Shown here: positions 1-7,398 of the stretch, piece after piece | How the letters are laid out: every line of letters starts with the position of its first letter | Position numbering within the stretch: the stretch's first letter is position 1 | NCBI GenBank assembly: GCA_913042175.1 | Contig: CAJWIX010000002.1 | Span: 1-60,333, forward strand | Reading direction: 5' to 3' | DNA: 60,333 nt | DNA from: an uncultured Flavobacteriales bacterium | Lineage (GTDB): Bacteria > Bacteroidota > Bacteroidia > Flavobacteriales_D > Parvicellaceae | Position numbers and translations under genes: made by a program | Notes under the pieces: generated by a model | The model's database searches: none | What the model saw: the letters and a program-made list of their open reading frames with translations, nothing else | What the model was told of the DNA's origin: nothing

Positions 1-1
1 T

Positions 2-565
2 GAGCTACTTGTTAAATTTGAAAATTTTGGACAAGATTATTTAGTTTCAGAAAATTTACATGGAAGATTAAGTGGCGATTTATGGGGGAAAATACACATG
101 CACAAGGACATGGTGCCCATAGTAGATGATAGTGAAATTCATCTGGACTTTAATGTTCTTTCGGGAAAATTAGAAAACTTTGGACCCATGGAATATCTTG
201 CAGAATATTTTGCTGATAAAAATGTTGCTAAGGTAATTTTCGACACCCTTCAAAATCACATAGACATCAAGGATGGAGTCTTAAACATTCCAACAATGCA
301 AATTAACACCTCTTTAGGATTTGTGGAAATTTCTGGTATTCAAAACAATGATTTTTCATATGAATACTATTTAAAAGTACCTTGGAAAATGATTACTAAA
401 GCCGGTGCATCAAAATTGTTTAAAAAGAAAAAAGAGGAAACTATCGACCCTGATCAAGAGGACGACATCGTCTATGCTGATGAAGGGAAAAAAATTCGTT
501 ATGTAAATATTCAGATCATAGGAGATCTTGAAGATTATAAAATAAAACTTGGAAAAGCTAAATAA
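2..565 (+). CDS. AsmA-like family protein, C-terminal part (5' end outside window)
   Basis: The reading frame is open from base 2 to the stop at 565, so the gene begins upstream of the window and only about 187 C-terminal residues are visible. An internal ATG at 98 is not a convincing start because the upstream frame encodes protein of the same character. Alternating hydrophobic and polar strands (for example FNVLSGKLENFGPMEYLAEY followed by NHIDIKDGVLNIPTMQIN) resemble the C-terminal repeats of AsmA-like envelope proteins, which are thought to help move lipids between membranes. The lysine/glutamate-rich tail follows the last strand. The next gene starts 11 bases downstream on the same strand. 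Family call is from pattern only. Confidence 0.6.
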   Translation, partial: ELLVKFENFGQDYLVSENLHGRLSGDLWGKIHMHKDMVPIVDDSEIHLDFNVLSGKLENFGPMEYLAEYFADKNVAKVIFDTLQNHIDIKDGVLNIPTMQINTSLGFVEISGIQNNDFSYEYYLKVPWKMITKAGASKLFKKKKEETIDPDQEDDIVYADEGKKIRYVNIQIIGDLEDYKIKLGKAK

Positions 566-576
566 AAACAACTAAT

Positions 577-1908
577 ATGAAGACCAATAAACTTTTTCTG
601 AACTGTATTTTAGCCTTGATTATTGGCACATTTTTATTCAGCTGCGAGAGCTCAACAACAGCTAAAAAGCCAGTTGATGATCATTCATTAAATGATGCGA
701 TATTTGACTTAAAACCACAAGAAACAGACACGCTTTCAGCTAATGAGTATTTTGAAAAAGCAACTATCTTATACGAAGCTAAGGCTTATGATAGTGCAAA
801 AGTATATTATCAAAAAGCAGCTAGAAAAGATCATGCTGAAGCTCATTTCATTTTAGCCTATAATTACATTGTGAATGCAGAAGAAAGCATGTTTCACTAC
901 AGCCAGGCTGCTATGCTAGGAAATTATAAAGCTTTAGATCGCTTAATTGACAATCATTTCTATAGAGCTAATAACCTGTATGCCAATAATGTAAAAAAAA
1001 TCTACAAAGTTTACCAAAAGGCTCAAGAGATGGATTCCTCAATAGGAGATTTTGAACTATTGAAAAAAGCGGCAATGGTTCCAGAACTTGATGGCGAAAA
1101 ATTGGCCGAAAAATATGACTTGTCTATTGGGAAGGAATTCCACCACGGCTACTTTATTTGGGAATTAGCCGAAGCTGCATCAAGAGGTGAAAAATTTGAT
1201 AACCCCACACCTTTATTGGTGCTACAGCTTATTATCAAAGGGGCTTTTGTTCCGGCAGAAGCTGAGATGGCTATATATGACTATTTAAATTTTTGGGAAC
1301 AAGACACTTTAGTTCCATTTGACCTTTGCAACTATGTAACTAGTGGAATAGGAATCAATTTTTGCTCTTCTAGAGCAGCTGCATTAGAAAATGAAGAATA
1401 TGAAAAAGAGATTGCAGCGTTTAATGAATTAGTTGGTCTTGACAACAAAAACATATTATACAATGCCTTTGAAGAAACCATTCAATTCATTGATCTTAAA
1501 GCGTGGAACGAAGAATGCCATGATGGTTCTGGTTTTGAAGCATGGACAAACAATTCAATTTACGAACAACAAAGAGCATACTTAGCATTTGTAAAAAGTT
1601 TGTACAATAAAGAATATGTAGATAGTGTAAGTGGTTCAATTGAAGAAAATGATTCTCTTTTAAACATCAGATATCAAGAAATAGCTGCTCAACTTAAAGA
1701 GAGCCCTGTACAGGGTATGCGTTTTTCATTTTCATTTGAAGATTTTAGGTTGACACAAAGAAAATGGATAAAATACAGAGATGTTAATGCTGCGTTTTTT
1801 CATGAATTACATCCAGGCTTTAGCATTAAATATTGGAAGAATTACTTAACACTTCGAAGAATCGCAGATTTTGAATCAGTTGATGAAATGATTGAAGTCT
1901 ACAAATAA
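577..1908 (+). CDS. Lipoprotein with Sel1/TPR-like repeats and LprI-like C-terminus
   Basis: The N-terminus is a lipoprotein signal ending in the lipobox LFSC (Cys about residue 23), so the protein should be membrane-anchored. Residues about 50-160 hold Sel1/TPR-like helical repeats (FEKATILYEAKAYDSAKVYY, then AARKDHAEAHFILAYNYI). Near the C-terminus the pattern L(N)xxYQEIAAQL ... TQRKWIKYRD resembles LprI/DUF1311 proteins, whose hallmark is an aQraWxxyRd block; some members inhibit lysozyme. The middle (about 170-310) is not recognisable. It lies 11 bases after the AsmA-like gene and may share its transcript. Lipoprotein status is clear; repeat and LprI assignments are moderate and the function is unknown. 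Confidence 0.6.
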   Translation: MKTNKLFLNCILALIIGTFLFSCESSTTAKKPVDDHSLNDAIFDLKPQETDTLSANEYFEKATILYEAKAYDSAKVYYQKAARKDHAEAHFILAYNYIVNAEESMFHYSQAAMLGNYKALDRLIDNHFYRANNLYANNVKKIYKVYQKAQEMDSSIGDFELLKKAAMVPELDGEKLAEKYDLSIGKEFHHGYFIWELAEAASRGEKFDNPTPLLVLQLIIKGAFVPAEAEMAIYDYLNFWEQDTLVPFDLCNYVTSGIGINFCSSRAAALENEEYEKEIAAFNELVGLDNKNILYNAFEETIQFIDLKAWNEECHDGSGFEAWTNNSIYEQQRAYLAFVKSLYNKEYVDSVSGSIEENDSLLNIRYQEIAAQLKESPVQGMRFSFSFEDFRLTQRKWIKYRDVNAAFFHELHPGFSIKYWKNYLTLRRIADFESVDEMIEVYK

Positions 1909-1909
1909 A

Positions 1910-1939
1910 AAAGGACTCAATCTTTAAATCAAGTCCTTT
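1910..1939 (-). terminator. Bidirectional hairpin terminator between lipoprotein gene and tRNA-Ala
   Basis: An 8-bp perfect stem (AAAGGACT at 1910-1917 with AGTCCTTT at 1932-1939) is flanked by A-rich sequence on the left, which reads as a T-run on the minus strand. It lies between the stop of the plus-strand lipoprotein gene and the 3' end of the minus-strand tRNA-Ala, so it can serve both, best for the tRNA. The stem resembles the terminator beside tRNA-Gln at 60235-60262. Confidence 0.7.
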
Positions 1940-1947
1940 AACAGATG

Positions 1948-2021
1948 TGGAGAAGATGGGAGTCGAACCCACGACCTCTTGACTGCCAGTCAAGTGCTCT
2001 AGCCAGCTGAGCTACTTCCCC
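1948..2021 (-). tRNA. tRNA-Ala (anticodon GGC)
   Basis: On the minus strand the 74 bases fold as a standard cloverleaf. The acceptor stem is GGGGAAG/CTTCTCC, the anticodon stem CTTGA/TCAAG closes the loop CTGGCAG (anticodon GGC), and a T-arm with GGTTCGACTCC is present. The acceptor stem contains G3:U70, the main identity element of alanine tRNAs, which confirms the assignment. The discriminator is A and CCA is not encoded. A hairpin terminator follows at 1910-1939. Confidence 0.97.
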
Positions 2022-2064
2022 AATTAAACAATTAATTTGTAAATTTAATTTTAATAAATAACAA

Positions 2065-2457
2065 ATGTCCATGAAAAATCTATTTATAAACTTATTTGTA
2101 GTCTTTTTTCTATTTTCTTGCGGGAAATATGAAAATGGTCCATCCATTTCATTAAGAAGTAAAAAACAGCGTATTTGTAATATTTGGCAAAGTAATTATG
2201 ATAACGATGAAATATTTGAATTTAAAGAGGATGGTTCATGTGAATTATATTACCTATCAGATTTACCCTTTAAATATGAAGGAACTTGGGAGTTTTCAGA
2301 TGATAAATCTCAAATTTCAACTAATGTTAGTGGCAACATAGGGTTTGGTACCGTTACTATCAACGACACGTATAATATAATTGAACTTAGAAAAGACAGG
2401 CTCTGCATTGAGGACGCAATATTCAGCTATGAAAATTGTTTTACTCCTTATGAGTAA
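2065..2457 (+). CDS. Small lipocalin-like lipoprotein
   Basis: The 130-residue product starts with a lipoprotein signal (FFLFSC, Cys about residue 19). Two ATGs (2065, 2071) could start it; both keep the signal. The mature part shows a strand pattern typical of small lipocalin-like Bacteroidetes lipoproteins: a leading W (NIWQSN), then FEFKEDGSCELYY, GTWEFSDDKSQIS and a late strand NIIELRKDRLCI. It diverges from tRNA-Ala with only 43 bases between. Seventeen bases separate it from the downstream kinase-like gene. Ligand and role cannot be told from sequence. Confidence 0.6.
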   Translation: MSMKNLFINLFVVFFLFSCGKYENGPSISLRSKKQRICNIWQSNYDNDEIFEFKEDGSCELYYLSDLPFKYEGTWEFSDDKSQISTNVSGNIGFGTVTINDTYNIIELRKDRLCIEDAIFSYENCFTPYE

Positions 2458-2474
2458 TTGATAATTTCTACATA

Positions 2475-3323
2475 TTGAAAGAAATAATTCAAATTTGTGA
2501 AGACAAAATTAATGTCTCACCACAAAAAATCACCCCCCTTAACGGAGGGGATATAAACCAAGTATTTAAAGTTGAATTAAGTAACCAAAACTTGGTTATA
2601 AAACTTAATAAATCAAAAGATTTACCTCAACTTTTTGAAAAAGAAAAAAAAGGATTAGAACTGCTATCTCAATCTAATTTCATTATACCAAAGCCACATT
2701 TATATGGAACTTATAAGAGTTACGATTTTCTTATTATAGATTATATTGAAACTGGAAGAAATTTAAATTGGGTTGATTTTGGAGAAAAATTAGCTCAACT
2801 TCACCAAATAGAAGGAAAACATTTTGGCTTGGATCATGATAATTACATAGGCTCTTTGATTCAAGTTAATGAACAGTGTAATGAATGGTCTGACTTTTAC
2901 ACAAACCATAGACTATTAGCGCTTACGGCTAAAGCAAGAGACCAAGGGGTTTTTGAAAGAAAACATTGTCTTTTTGTAGAGAAACTGTGTCAAAAGTTGA
3001 ATGAATTAATTCCTGCTTGTGACCCTTCTTTAATTCATGGTGATTTATGGTCAGGCAACCTACTAGCTGATAAATCTGGACAACCTGTGCTTATTGATCC
3101 TGCTGTATATTATGGGCACCCCGAAATGGATTGGGCTATGCTTTCACTATTTGGAAACTACCCTGAAGAAGCCATGATAAACTATCAAAATATTAAGCCA
3201 TTAGAAAAAGGCTTAGGTGAAAGAATAGATATACACCAATTGTACCCACTTCTTGTGCATCTTATTTTATTTGGACGTGGTTATCTGAGTGGTATTCTGA
3301 GCACACTGAAAAAATACACTTAG
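2475..3323 (+). CDS. Fructosamine kinase family protein
   Basis: Members of this family phosphorylate ketosamines on glycated proteins or small molecules, which then fall apart (protein deglycation). The 282-residue product has the family's phosphotransferase layout: N-terminal substrate region with GGDINQVFKVE, an ATP-binding lysine in LVIKLNK, the hinge FLIIDYIE, and the catalytic block LIHGDLWSGNLL with Asp about residue 190, followed by VLIDPAVYYGHPEMDWAM. The start is a TTG at 2475, chosen because no ATG or GTG lies in frame before the conserved N-terminus. Its stop codon overlaps the stop of the convergent hydrolase gene. Substrate is unknown. Confidence 0.88.
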   Translation: MKEIIQICEDKINVSPQKITPLNGGDINQVFKVELSNQNLVIKLNKSKDLPQLFEKEKKGLELLSQSNFIIPKPHLYGTYKSYDFLIIDYIETGRNLNWVDFGEKLAQLHQIEGKHFGLDHDNYIGSLIQVNEQCNEWSDFYTNHRLLALTAKARDQGVFERKHCLFVEKLCQKLNELIPACDPSLIHGDLWSGNLLADKSGQPVLIDPAVYYGHPEMDWAMLSLFGNYPEEAMINYQNIKPLEKGLGERIDIHQLYPLLVHLILFGRGYLSGILSTLKKYT

Positions 3324-4738
3324 TTTCTCACAAAGTAAGAATGATAACAGTGTTCGTTGCTGTTGATGGTTATATGATACATTCCTTTAGACCATGTAGA
3401 GACATCTACTTTGGTGTTATTTTGAATAATTTCTTCATGAATCATTTTACCATTGACATCAAAAACATAAAGCATTCCCAAACCTTTAAGTTCAATATTA
3501 AAGTAGTCGTTAGATGGGTTAGGATATACCTTAGGAGCAAGAACAGCTAAAGAACTGGATGAAGTTACTGTACATGCAGATTTAAGTGATTGAAACCAAT
3601 TATAAGCAGCAGATAATGCAGGAAAAACACATGCACCATGGTTGCCAGAACCAGCATTAACAGACTGTACACTAGGTGCTCCATTAGAAGTCATATAAGA
3701 TTCAGCAGATAATGCATTGGTGTATGCTACTTGTTCATCTGCCGTGCAATAATACATGCGAACTGGTTCTTGTGGCACCCAGTTGTAATTATCATTGTCT
3801 AATAAAGCCTGCCACCAAGGATGATTTTTATTTACAGAGTCGTTCCTGAAGTTATTCATGCAAGTATCACGAATAAGTAAACTCATGTCATTGGGTAGTA
3901 AATTATTTAAAGATCCCATTCCTAAAGTGGTATTATTCCCATTAAAATATGGTGGCACTATTGTATCGTATGGCGGATACAGCACATCTGACCAAGTATT
4001 GAAAATATTGCCATATACCAATTCATATGATGCTAATAGATAAGTTATATATCCAGGATTAGAGTAAGGAGTTGGGGACATTATGGTGTCCGCCATAATC
4101 CCAGATAAATCATAAGGTCCAGAACAAGGTGCAGAAGCAATCACATCAAATTCACTTTGTAAATTATTGTCATGAATGTATTTGTGCGTAGCCATACACG
4201 CATGACCACCCTGGGAGTATCCTGTTAAAAAAACTTGGCTGTTGTCAATTAAATTTAAAGTATTAGCTATATACTCACGAGCCGCTCTTATCATGTCTAT
4301 ACTTGCAGTTGCTTCAGACTCACCATGAACATATGGATGCAAACCAGGACTTTCACCCATACCTAAATAATCTGGCATGCAAACAAAATAACCACCAGCA
4401 GCAAATATTTTACCAATAAACGTTTCTTGAGTATCGTAAGACGGCACATCGATTTTTCGCAACGTAGTTCCATGATTATATACTGCAATGGGGAAATCAG
4501 CGCAATTGGTATTCGTAGGAACTAAAAATGCCCCAGAAGCAATGGTAGGATTTCCTTGAACATCAACAGTATTGTAAACCATTTTATAAAGATCTACATC
4601 ATAAGACACATTAAGGCCTGATGTGACTGAAAGTATTAGGGAAGAAGTTTGATTTAAATATGTACAAGAAACAAGCTGTTGACCATAAGAATTACCTATT
4701 ATGAAACAACTAATAAACAATGTGATTAAATTTTTCAT
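3320..4738 (-). CDS. Secreted alpha/beta hydrolase with T9SS sorting domain
   Basis: This is a predicted exported esterase/lipase-like enzyme. An N-terminal signal peptide (ending near SYGQ) precedes an alpha/beta-hydrolase domain with the nucleophile elbow GYSQGGH (Ser about 175) and the oxyanion-region text AVYNHGTT. A late histidine in GSGNHGAC (about residue 370) could complete the triad. Residues from about 395 form a type A T9SS C-terminal domain: VYPNPSNDYFNIEL, then VFDVNGK and WSKGMYHI. The layout resembles the secretory lipase/LIP family, but the substrate is not evident. It is transcribed alone and converges on the fructosamine-kinase-like gene. Confidence 0.85.
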   Translation of the reverse strand: MKNLITLFISCFIIGNSYGQQLVSCTYLNQTSSLILSVTSGLNVSYDVDLYKMVYNTVDVQGNPTIASGAFLVPTNTNCADFPIAVYNHGTTLRKIDVPSYDTQETFIGKIFAAGGYFVCMPDYLGMGESPGLHPYVHGESEATASIDMIRAAREYIANTLNLIDNSQVFLTGYSQGGHACMATHKYIHDNNLQSEFDVIASAPCSGPYDLSGIMADTIMSPTPYSNPGYITYLLASYELVYGNIFNTWSDVLYPPYDTIVPPYFNGNNTTLGMGSLNNLLPNDMSLLIRDTCMNNFRNDSVNKNHPWWQALLDNDNYNWVPQEPVRMYYCTADEQVAYTNALSAESYMTSNGAPSVQSVNAGSGNHGACVFPALSAAYNWFQSLKSACTVTSSSSLAVLAPKVYPNPSNDYFNIELKGLGMLYVFDVNGKMIHEEIIQNNTKVDVSTWSKGMYHITINSNEHCYHSYFVRN

Positions 4739-4795
4739 GCTTTCAATTTAAACAATTTTAATCCGAACACAAGTGTTGTTCCAACTTAACTTGAC

Positions 4796-5194
4796 TTAAT
4801 CTAGTTCAAGAGCTCTCATTTTTTGAATAAATATTGGACCACATGCTAATTTTTTAGCTAAATCTGATCGTGGGTTTACCACTCTCCAAAATGGAGTTAT
4901 ATTAGTTTTGCCATCTTTATGTTGTTCATAAGCAAATTCAGCCACTATTCTAAGAAATATACCAGTGGTTACTGGACATGTTACATCTGCATTGTGCGAT
5001 AAAGCTAAATCTTTTCTCATCGTTTTCATATCTACTAAATATGAAGATGGAATTTGATTTACATAATTATTAATGATTTGAGGAGTAGCTATAAGCATCT
5101 TTTCACCAGCTTTCATATCGGCAAAATCTTTATCAAGAATCTTAATGGTTTTATCTCTTGGCTGATTATATTTTTCTATCCAAGTTTTTTTCAT
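4796..5194 (-). CDS. MGMT-family (alkyltransferase-like) protein without acceptor cysteine
   Basis: The 132-residue protein resembles a small Bacteroidetes group assigned to the MGMT/alkyltransferase-like fold. The recognisable parts are a helix-turn-helix-like stretch (LVDMKTMRKDLALSHNAD), the block VTCPVTTGIFLRIVAE, and the segment ITPFWRVVNPRSDLAKKL at about 99-116. That segment lines up with the PCHRV(V/I) active-site region of O6-alkylguanine-DNA alkyltransferases, but here it reads PFWRVV, so the alkyl-accepting Cys is absent. By analogy with ATL proteins it may bind damaged DNA without repairing it. Gene is monocistronic, upstream of the hydrolase on the same strand. The assignment is from memory of the family. 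Confidence 0.55.
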   Translation of the reverse strand: MKKTWIEKYNQPRDKTIKILDKDFADMKAGEKMLIATPQIINNYVNQIPSSYLVDMKTMRKDLALSHNADVTCPVTTGIFLRIVAEFAYEQHKDGKTNITPFWRVVNPRSDLAKKLACGPIFIQKMRALELD

Positions 5195-5207
5195 CTAAAC
5201 TAAAATA

Positions 5208-5238
5208 AAAAAAGCTCCTTATATAAAGAAGCTTTTTT
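5208..5238 (-). terminator. Rho-independent terminator after the CAT tRNA
   Basis: A stem AAAAAAGCT (5208-5216) pairs with AGCTTTTTT (5230-5238), extended inward by further pairs around one mismatch. On the minus strand it immediately follows the tRNA and ends in a T-run. It also lies in front of the MGMT-like gene, separating the two units. Confidence 0.75.
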
Positions 5239-5239
5239 G

Positions 5240-5313
5240 TGGGCCCAGAAGGGCTCGAACCTTCGACCCCCTGATTATGAGTCAGGTGCTCTAACCAACT
5301 GAGCTATGGGCCC
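5240..5313 (-). tRNA. tRNA with CAT anticodon (Met elongator or Ile2)
   Basis: The 74-base minus-strand cloverleaf has acceptor stem GGGCCCA/TGGGCCC, anticodon stem CCTGA/TCAGG with loop CTCATAA (anticodon CAT), and the T-arm GAAGGTTCGAGCCCTTC. It is not an initiator: position 1 pairs with 72 and the three G:C pairs of the initiator anticodon stem are missing. Acceptor pairs C4:G69 and C5:G68 are those reported to mark tRNA-Ile2 for the lysidine synthetase TilS in E. coli, so a lysidine-modified isoleucine tRNA is as possible as elongator methionine tRNA. Confidence 0.9.
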
Positions 5314-5375
5314 ATTCACTGCGTGCAATGAAATTGGATGCAATTTTACATATTTGTAACGAATAATCAAACAGC

Positions 5376-6023
5376 TTGAGCAATTTGGCGTCAATTAAAA
5401 ACATAATTTTTGATTTAGGTGGTGTAATACTTGATCTAAACTACCAAGCTACTATTGATGCTTTTGTTGAAATTGGCATAAAAGATTTTTCTAGTTTGTA
5501 TTCTCAAAAAGAACAAAAACAAATATTTGATGATTTTGAAACAGGAAAAATAAACTCTAATCAATTCATTTCATCTATTCAAAATTTAACTCAAAATTAC
5601 ATTTCTAAAGATGAAATTATTACTGCTTGGAATGCAATGTTACTGGAAATTAATACTAAAAAATTAGATTATTTATTATCAATAAAAGAAAGGTTCAGGA
5701 TTTTCTTATTAAGTAATACCAATGAAATTCACATATCAAAATTTGAAGGAGTATTGGCGAAAAAAAATGAACTAAAAAAATTTTATGATTGCTTTGAGAA
5801 AGTGCACTACTCGTCTAGATTGTCATTGAGAAAACCTAACGTAGATTGTTTTAAAACAGTACTTGAAATTAATCAGCTTAATGCCTCAGAAACTATATTT
5901 ATAGATGATTCTATACAACATGTTGAAGGTGCTTTAAAATGTGGAATTAAAGCATATTTATTCCCCCAAAACTATACTATTCAGGACTGGCTTCCTGACA
6001 TAATTCAACCAAAACACCATTAG
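5376..6023 (+). CDS. HAD-superfamily (subfamily IA) hydrolase
   Basis: This is a predicted cytoplasmic phosphatase or dehalogenase-type enzyme of the haloacid dehalogenase superfamily. Motif I is IIFDLGGVILDL (nucleophile Asp followed by LGG, the common HAD-IA variant), motif II is FLLSNTNE, motif III Lys is in SLRKPN, and motif IV is FIDDSIQHVEGA. The helical cap lies between motifs I and II. The start is TTG at 5376 or 5385; no ATG precedes motif I. Its 3' end overlaps the convergent methylmalonyl-CoA epimerase gene by 47 bases. The physiological substrate cannot be predicted. Confidence 0.88.
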   Translation: MSNLASIKNIIFDLGGVILDLNYQATIDAFVEIGIKDFSSLYSQKEQKQIFDDFETGKINSNQFISSIQNLTQNYISKDEIITAWNAMLLEINTKKLDYLLSIKERFRIFLLSNTNEIHISKFEGVLAKKNELKKFYDCFEKVHYSSRLSLRKPNVDCFKTVLEINQLNASETIFIDDSIQHVEGALKCGIKAYLFPQNYTIQDWLPDIIQPKHH

Positions 6024-6381
6024 TCGATTTTGGGTGTAAAAAACAAATTAATTTATCGTCTGCGCCTGGCTTAATTTCCCCAATTTGTTGAAACCCCTCT
6101 TTTGTTAGTCTATCTAATTCATCGTGAATATTATCTACATGAAATGCAATATGGTGAATTCCTTCTCTTTGCTTTGAAATGAATTTAGCTATGGGACTAT
6201 CTGGCTTAGTAGCTTCCAAAAGCTCAACCTTTGTTTCTCCCATTTCATAGAAATAAGTATTTACGCCTTCTGATGCCACTTTTTCTATTTTATATGGTTC
6301 TTTATTAAATAAAGCATTAAATAACTTAATGGACGACTCAGCATTGGCTACTGCAATGCCAATATGCTCAATTTTTTTCAT
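5977..6381 (-). CDS. mce: Methylmalonyl-CoA epimerase
   Basis: The enzyme interconverts (2R)- and (2S)-methylmalonyl-CoA, linking propionyl-CoA metabolism to succinyl-CoA through the mutase. The 134-residue protein is a complete two-module vicinal-oxygen-chelate domain: IEHIGIAVAN at the N-terminus (metal His), KVELLEAT, then GIHHIAFHVDN and NGVLVELCQE, which carry the remaining metal ligands (His and Glu). Length matches the family. Mutase genes are not in this window. It overlaps the HAD gene at its 3' end and lies 11 bases downstream of the secreted protein gene on the same strand. Confidence 0.92.
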   Translation of the reverse strand: MKKIEHIGIAVANAESSIKLFNALFNKEPYKIEKVASEGVNTYFYEMGETKVELLEATKPDSPIAKFISKQREGIHHIAFHVDNIHDELDRLTKEGFQQIGEIKPGADDKLICFLHPKSTNGVLVELCQEASPE

Positions 6382-6392
6382 GAAAATTTGTG

Positions 6393-7220
6393 TTATTTTT
6401 TACTGACTACTTCGCCTGTCTTAGCATCATAATTGACGTAGTATAATCCCTTTTCTAGATTTTCTACATTAATTGTTTGACCATATCCCTTCTTGACTAA
6501 ATTGCCATAGGTGTCAAAAATCTCATACAAAGTATTCTCAGAAAAATCAAGAGATTTCTTGATCTTGGGATTAATTAGAGATACTGGAGATTTAGAATCA
6601 TCTTCGTACATAGTACTTTTAGTTGGTCTTGGTCTACCCGTGTAATCTACCTGTTTTGCTCTAAATTTATTTTGTCCTGAATGTAAATGGGAAGAAACGC
6701 TGAATTTATAAGCACTTTCCGAATCTAACCCCGTTCCATCAACTTCACCGATTTTAACCCACTTATTCCATCTATACTGCTCCACAATGTAGGTTAATTT
6801 GCCCTGTTCATTCTTAGTCTTCCAATTTAAAATTTGATCTTTATCAACGTTAATAGACAAATTCTCAAAAGTACTTTTTGGACGCAGCACTTCAGGATTT
6901 AAAACTTTAGGCAAGCAGTCTTTTTTATGTTGAATTCTAACAGTAACTGGATCTCCCTTTTTTACAGGTGTATTAGAAAAATCTATTTCAAATGCGCTTG
7001 AATTGACTTGGTCTGTTGTAACGTCATCATTGATATACACAGCAATAACACAAAAGCCAACGCCAGAACCAGCAAAAGGATTTTGTACATATAAATTTTT
7101 CCCCTGATAATGGCCTTCTAAAACTACACTAGACTCATTACTTTGAGCACTAAAACAAACACTAAAGATTAAGGCTAAAAGGAGGGTTAAACAATACTTA
7201 TTATTAAAATTTTTGTACAT
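6393..7220 (-). CDS. Secreted protein with C-terminal sorting-like domain, function unknown
   Basis: The ATG at 7220 gives a good signal peptide (CLTLLLALIFSVCFSAQ); an in-frame GTG at 7241 would add seven residues and is less likely. The mature protein has a module with FAGSGVGFCVIAVYINDD, then an ILNWKTKNEQGKLTYIVEQY fibronectin-III-like region around residues 130-200. The C-terminus ILYEIFDTYGN-like text followed by NVENLEKGLYYVNYD resembles a shortened type A T9SS sorting domain without the PNP motif. No enzymatic motif is visible. It is transcribed toward mce and may be co-transcribed with it. Confidence 0.6.
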   Translation of the reverse strand: MYKNFNNKYCLTLLLALIFSVCFSAQSNESSVVLEGHYQGKNLYVQNPFAGSGVGFCVIAVYINDDVTTDQVNSSAFEIDFSNTPVKKGDPVTVRIQHKKDCLPKVLNPEVLRPKSTFENLSINVDKDQILNWKTKNEQGKLTYIVEQYRWNKWVKIGEVDGTGLDSESAYKFSVSSHLHSGQNKFRAKQVDYTGRPRPTKSTMYEDDSKSPVSLINPKIKKSLDFSENTLYEIFDTYGNLVKKGYGQTINVENLEKGLYYVNYDAKTGEVVSKK

Positions 7221-7398
7221 ATAAATTTCAATATTTATCACAATAATAATGGCTATTTTATACTTTTCAAAGTAAAGTTGTATTTGTTTTTTTAAATCAA
7301 GTTTTTATGTTCACATTTTTTTGAAAACTCTCAAATTAAATGTATTCTTGTGTGTACACCAATTTCGTAATGTGTAGTTTCACTCAAACATAAAATTA

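Noticed and set aside
1938-2147. Minus-strand ORF of 69 codons across tRNA-Ala
   Set aside because: It reads through the tRNA gene and the start of a plus-strand lipoprotein; the protein text is the tRNA translated and has no independent support.
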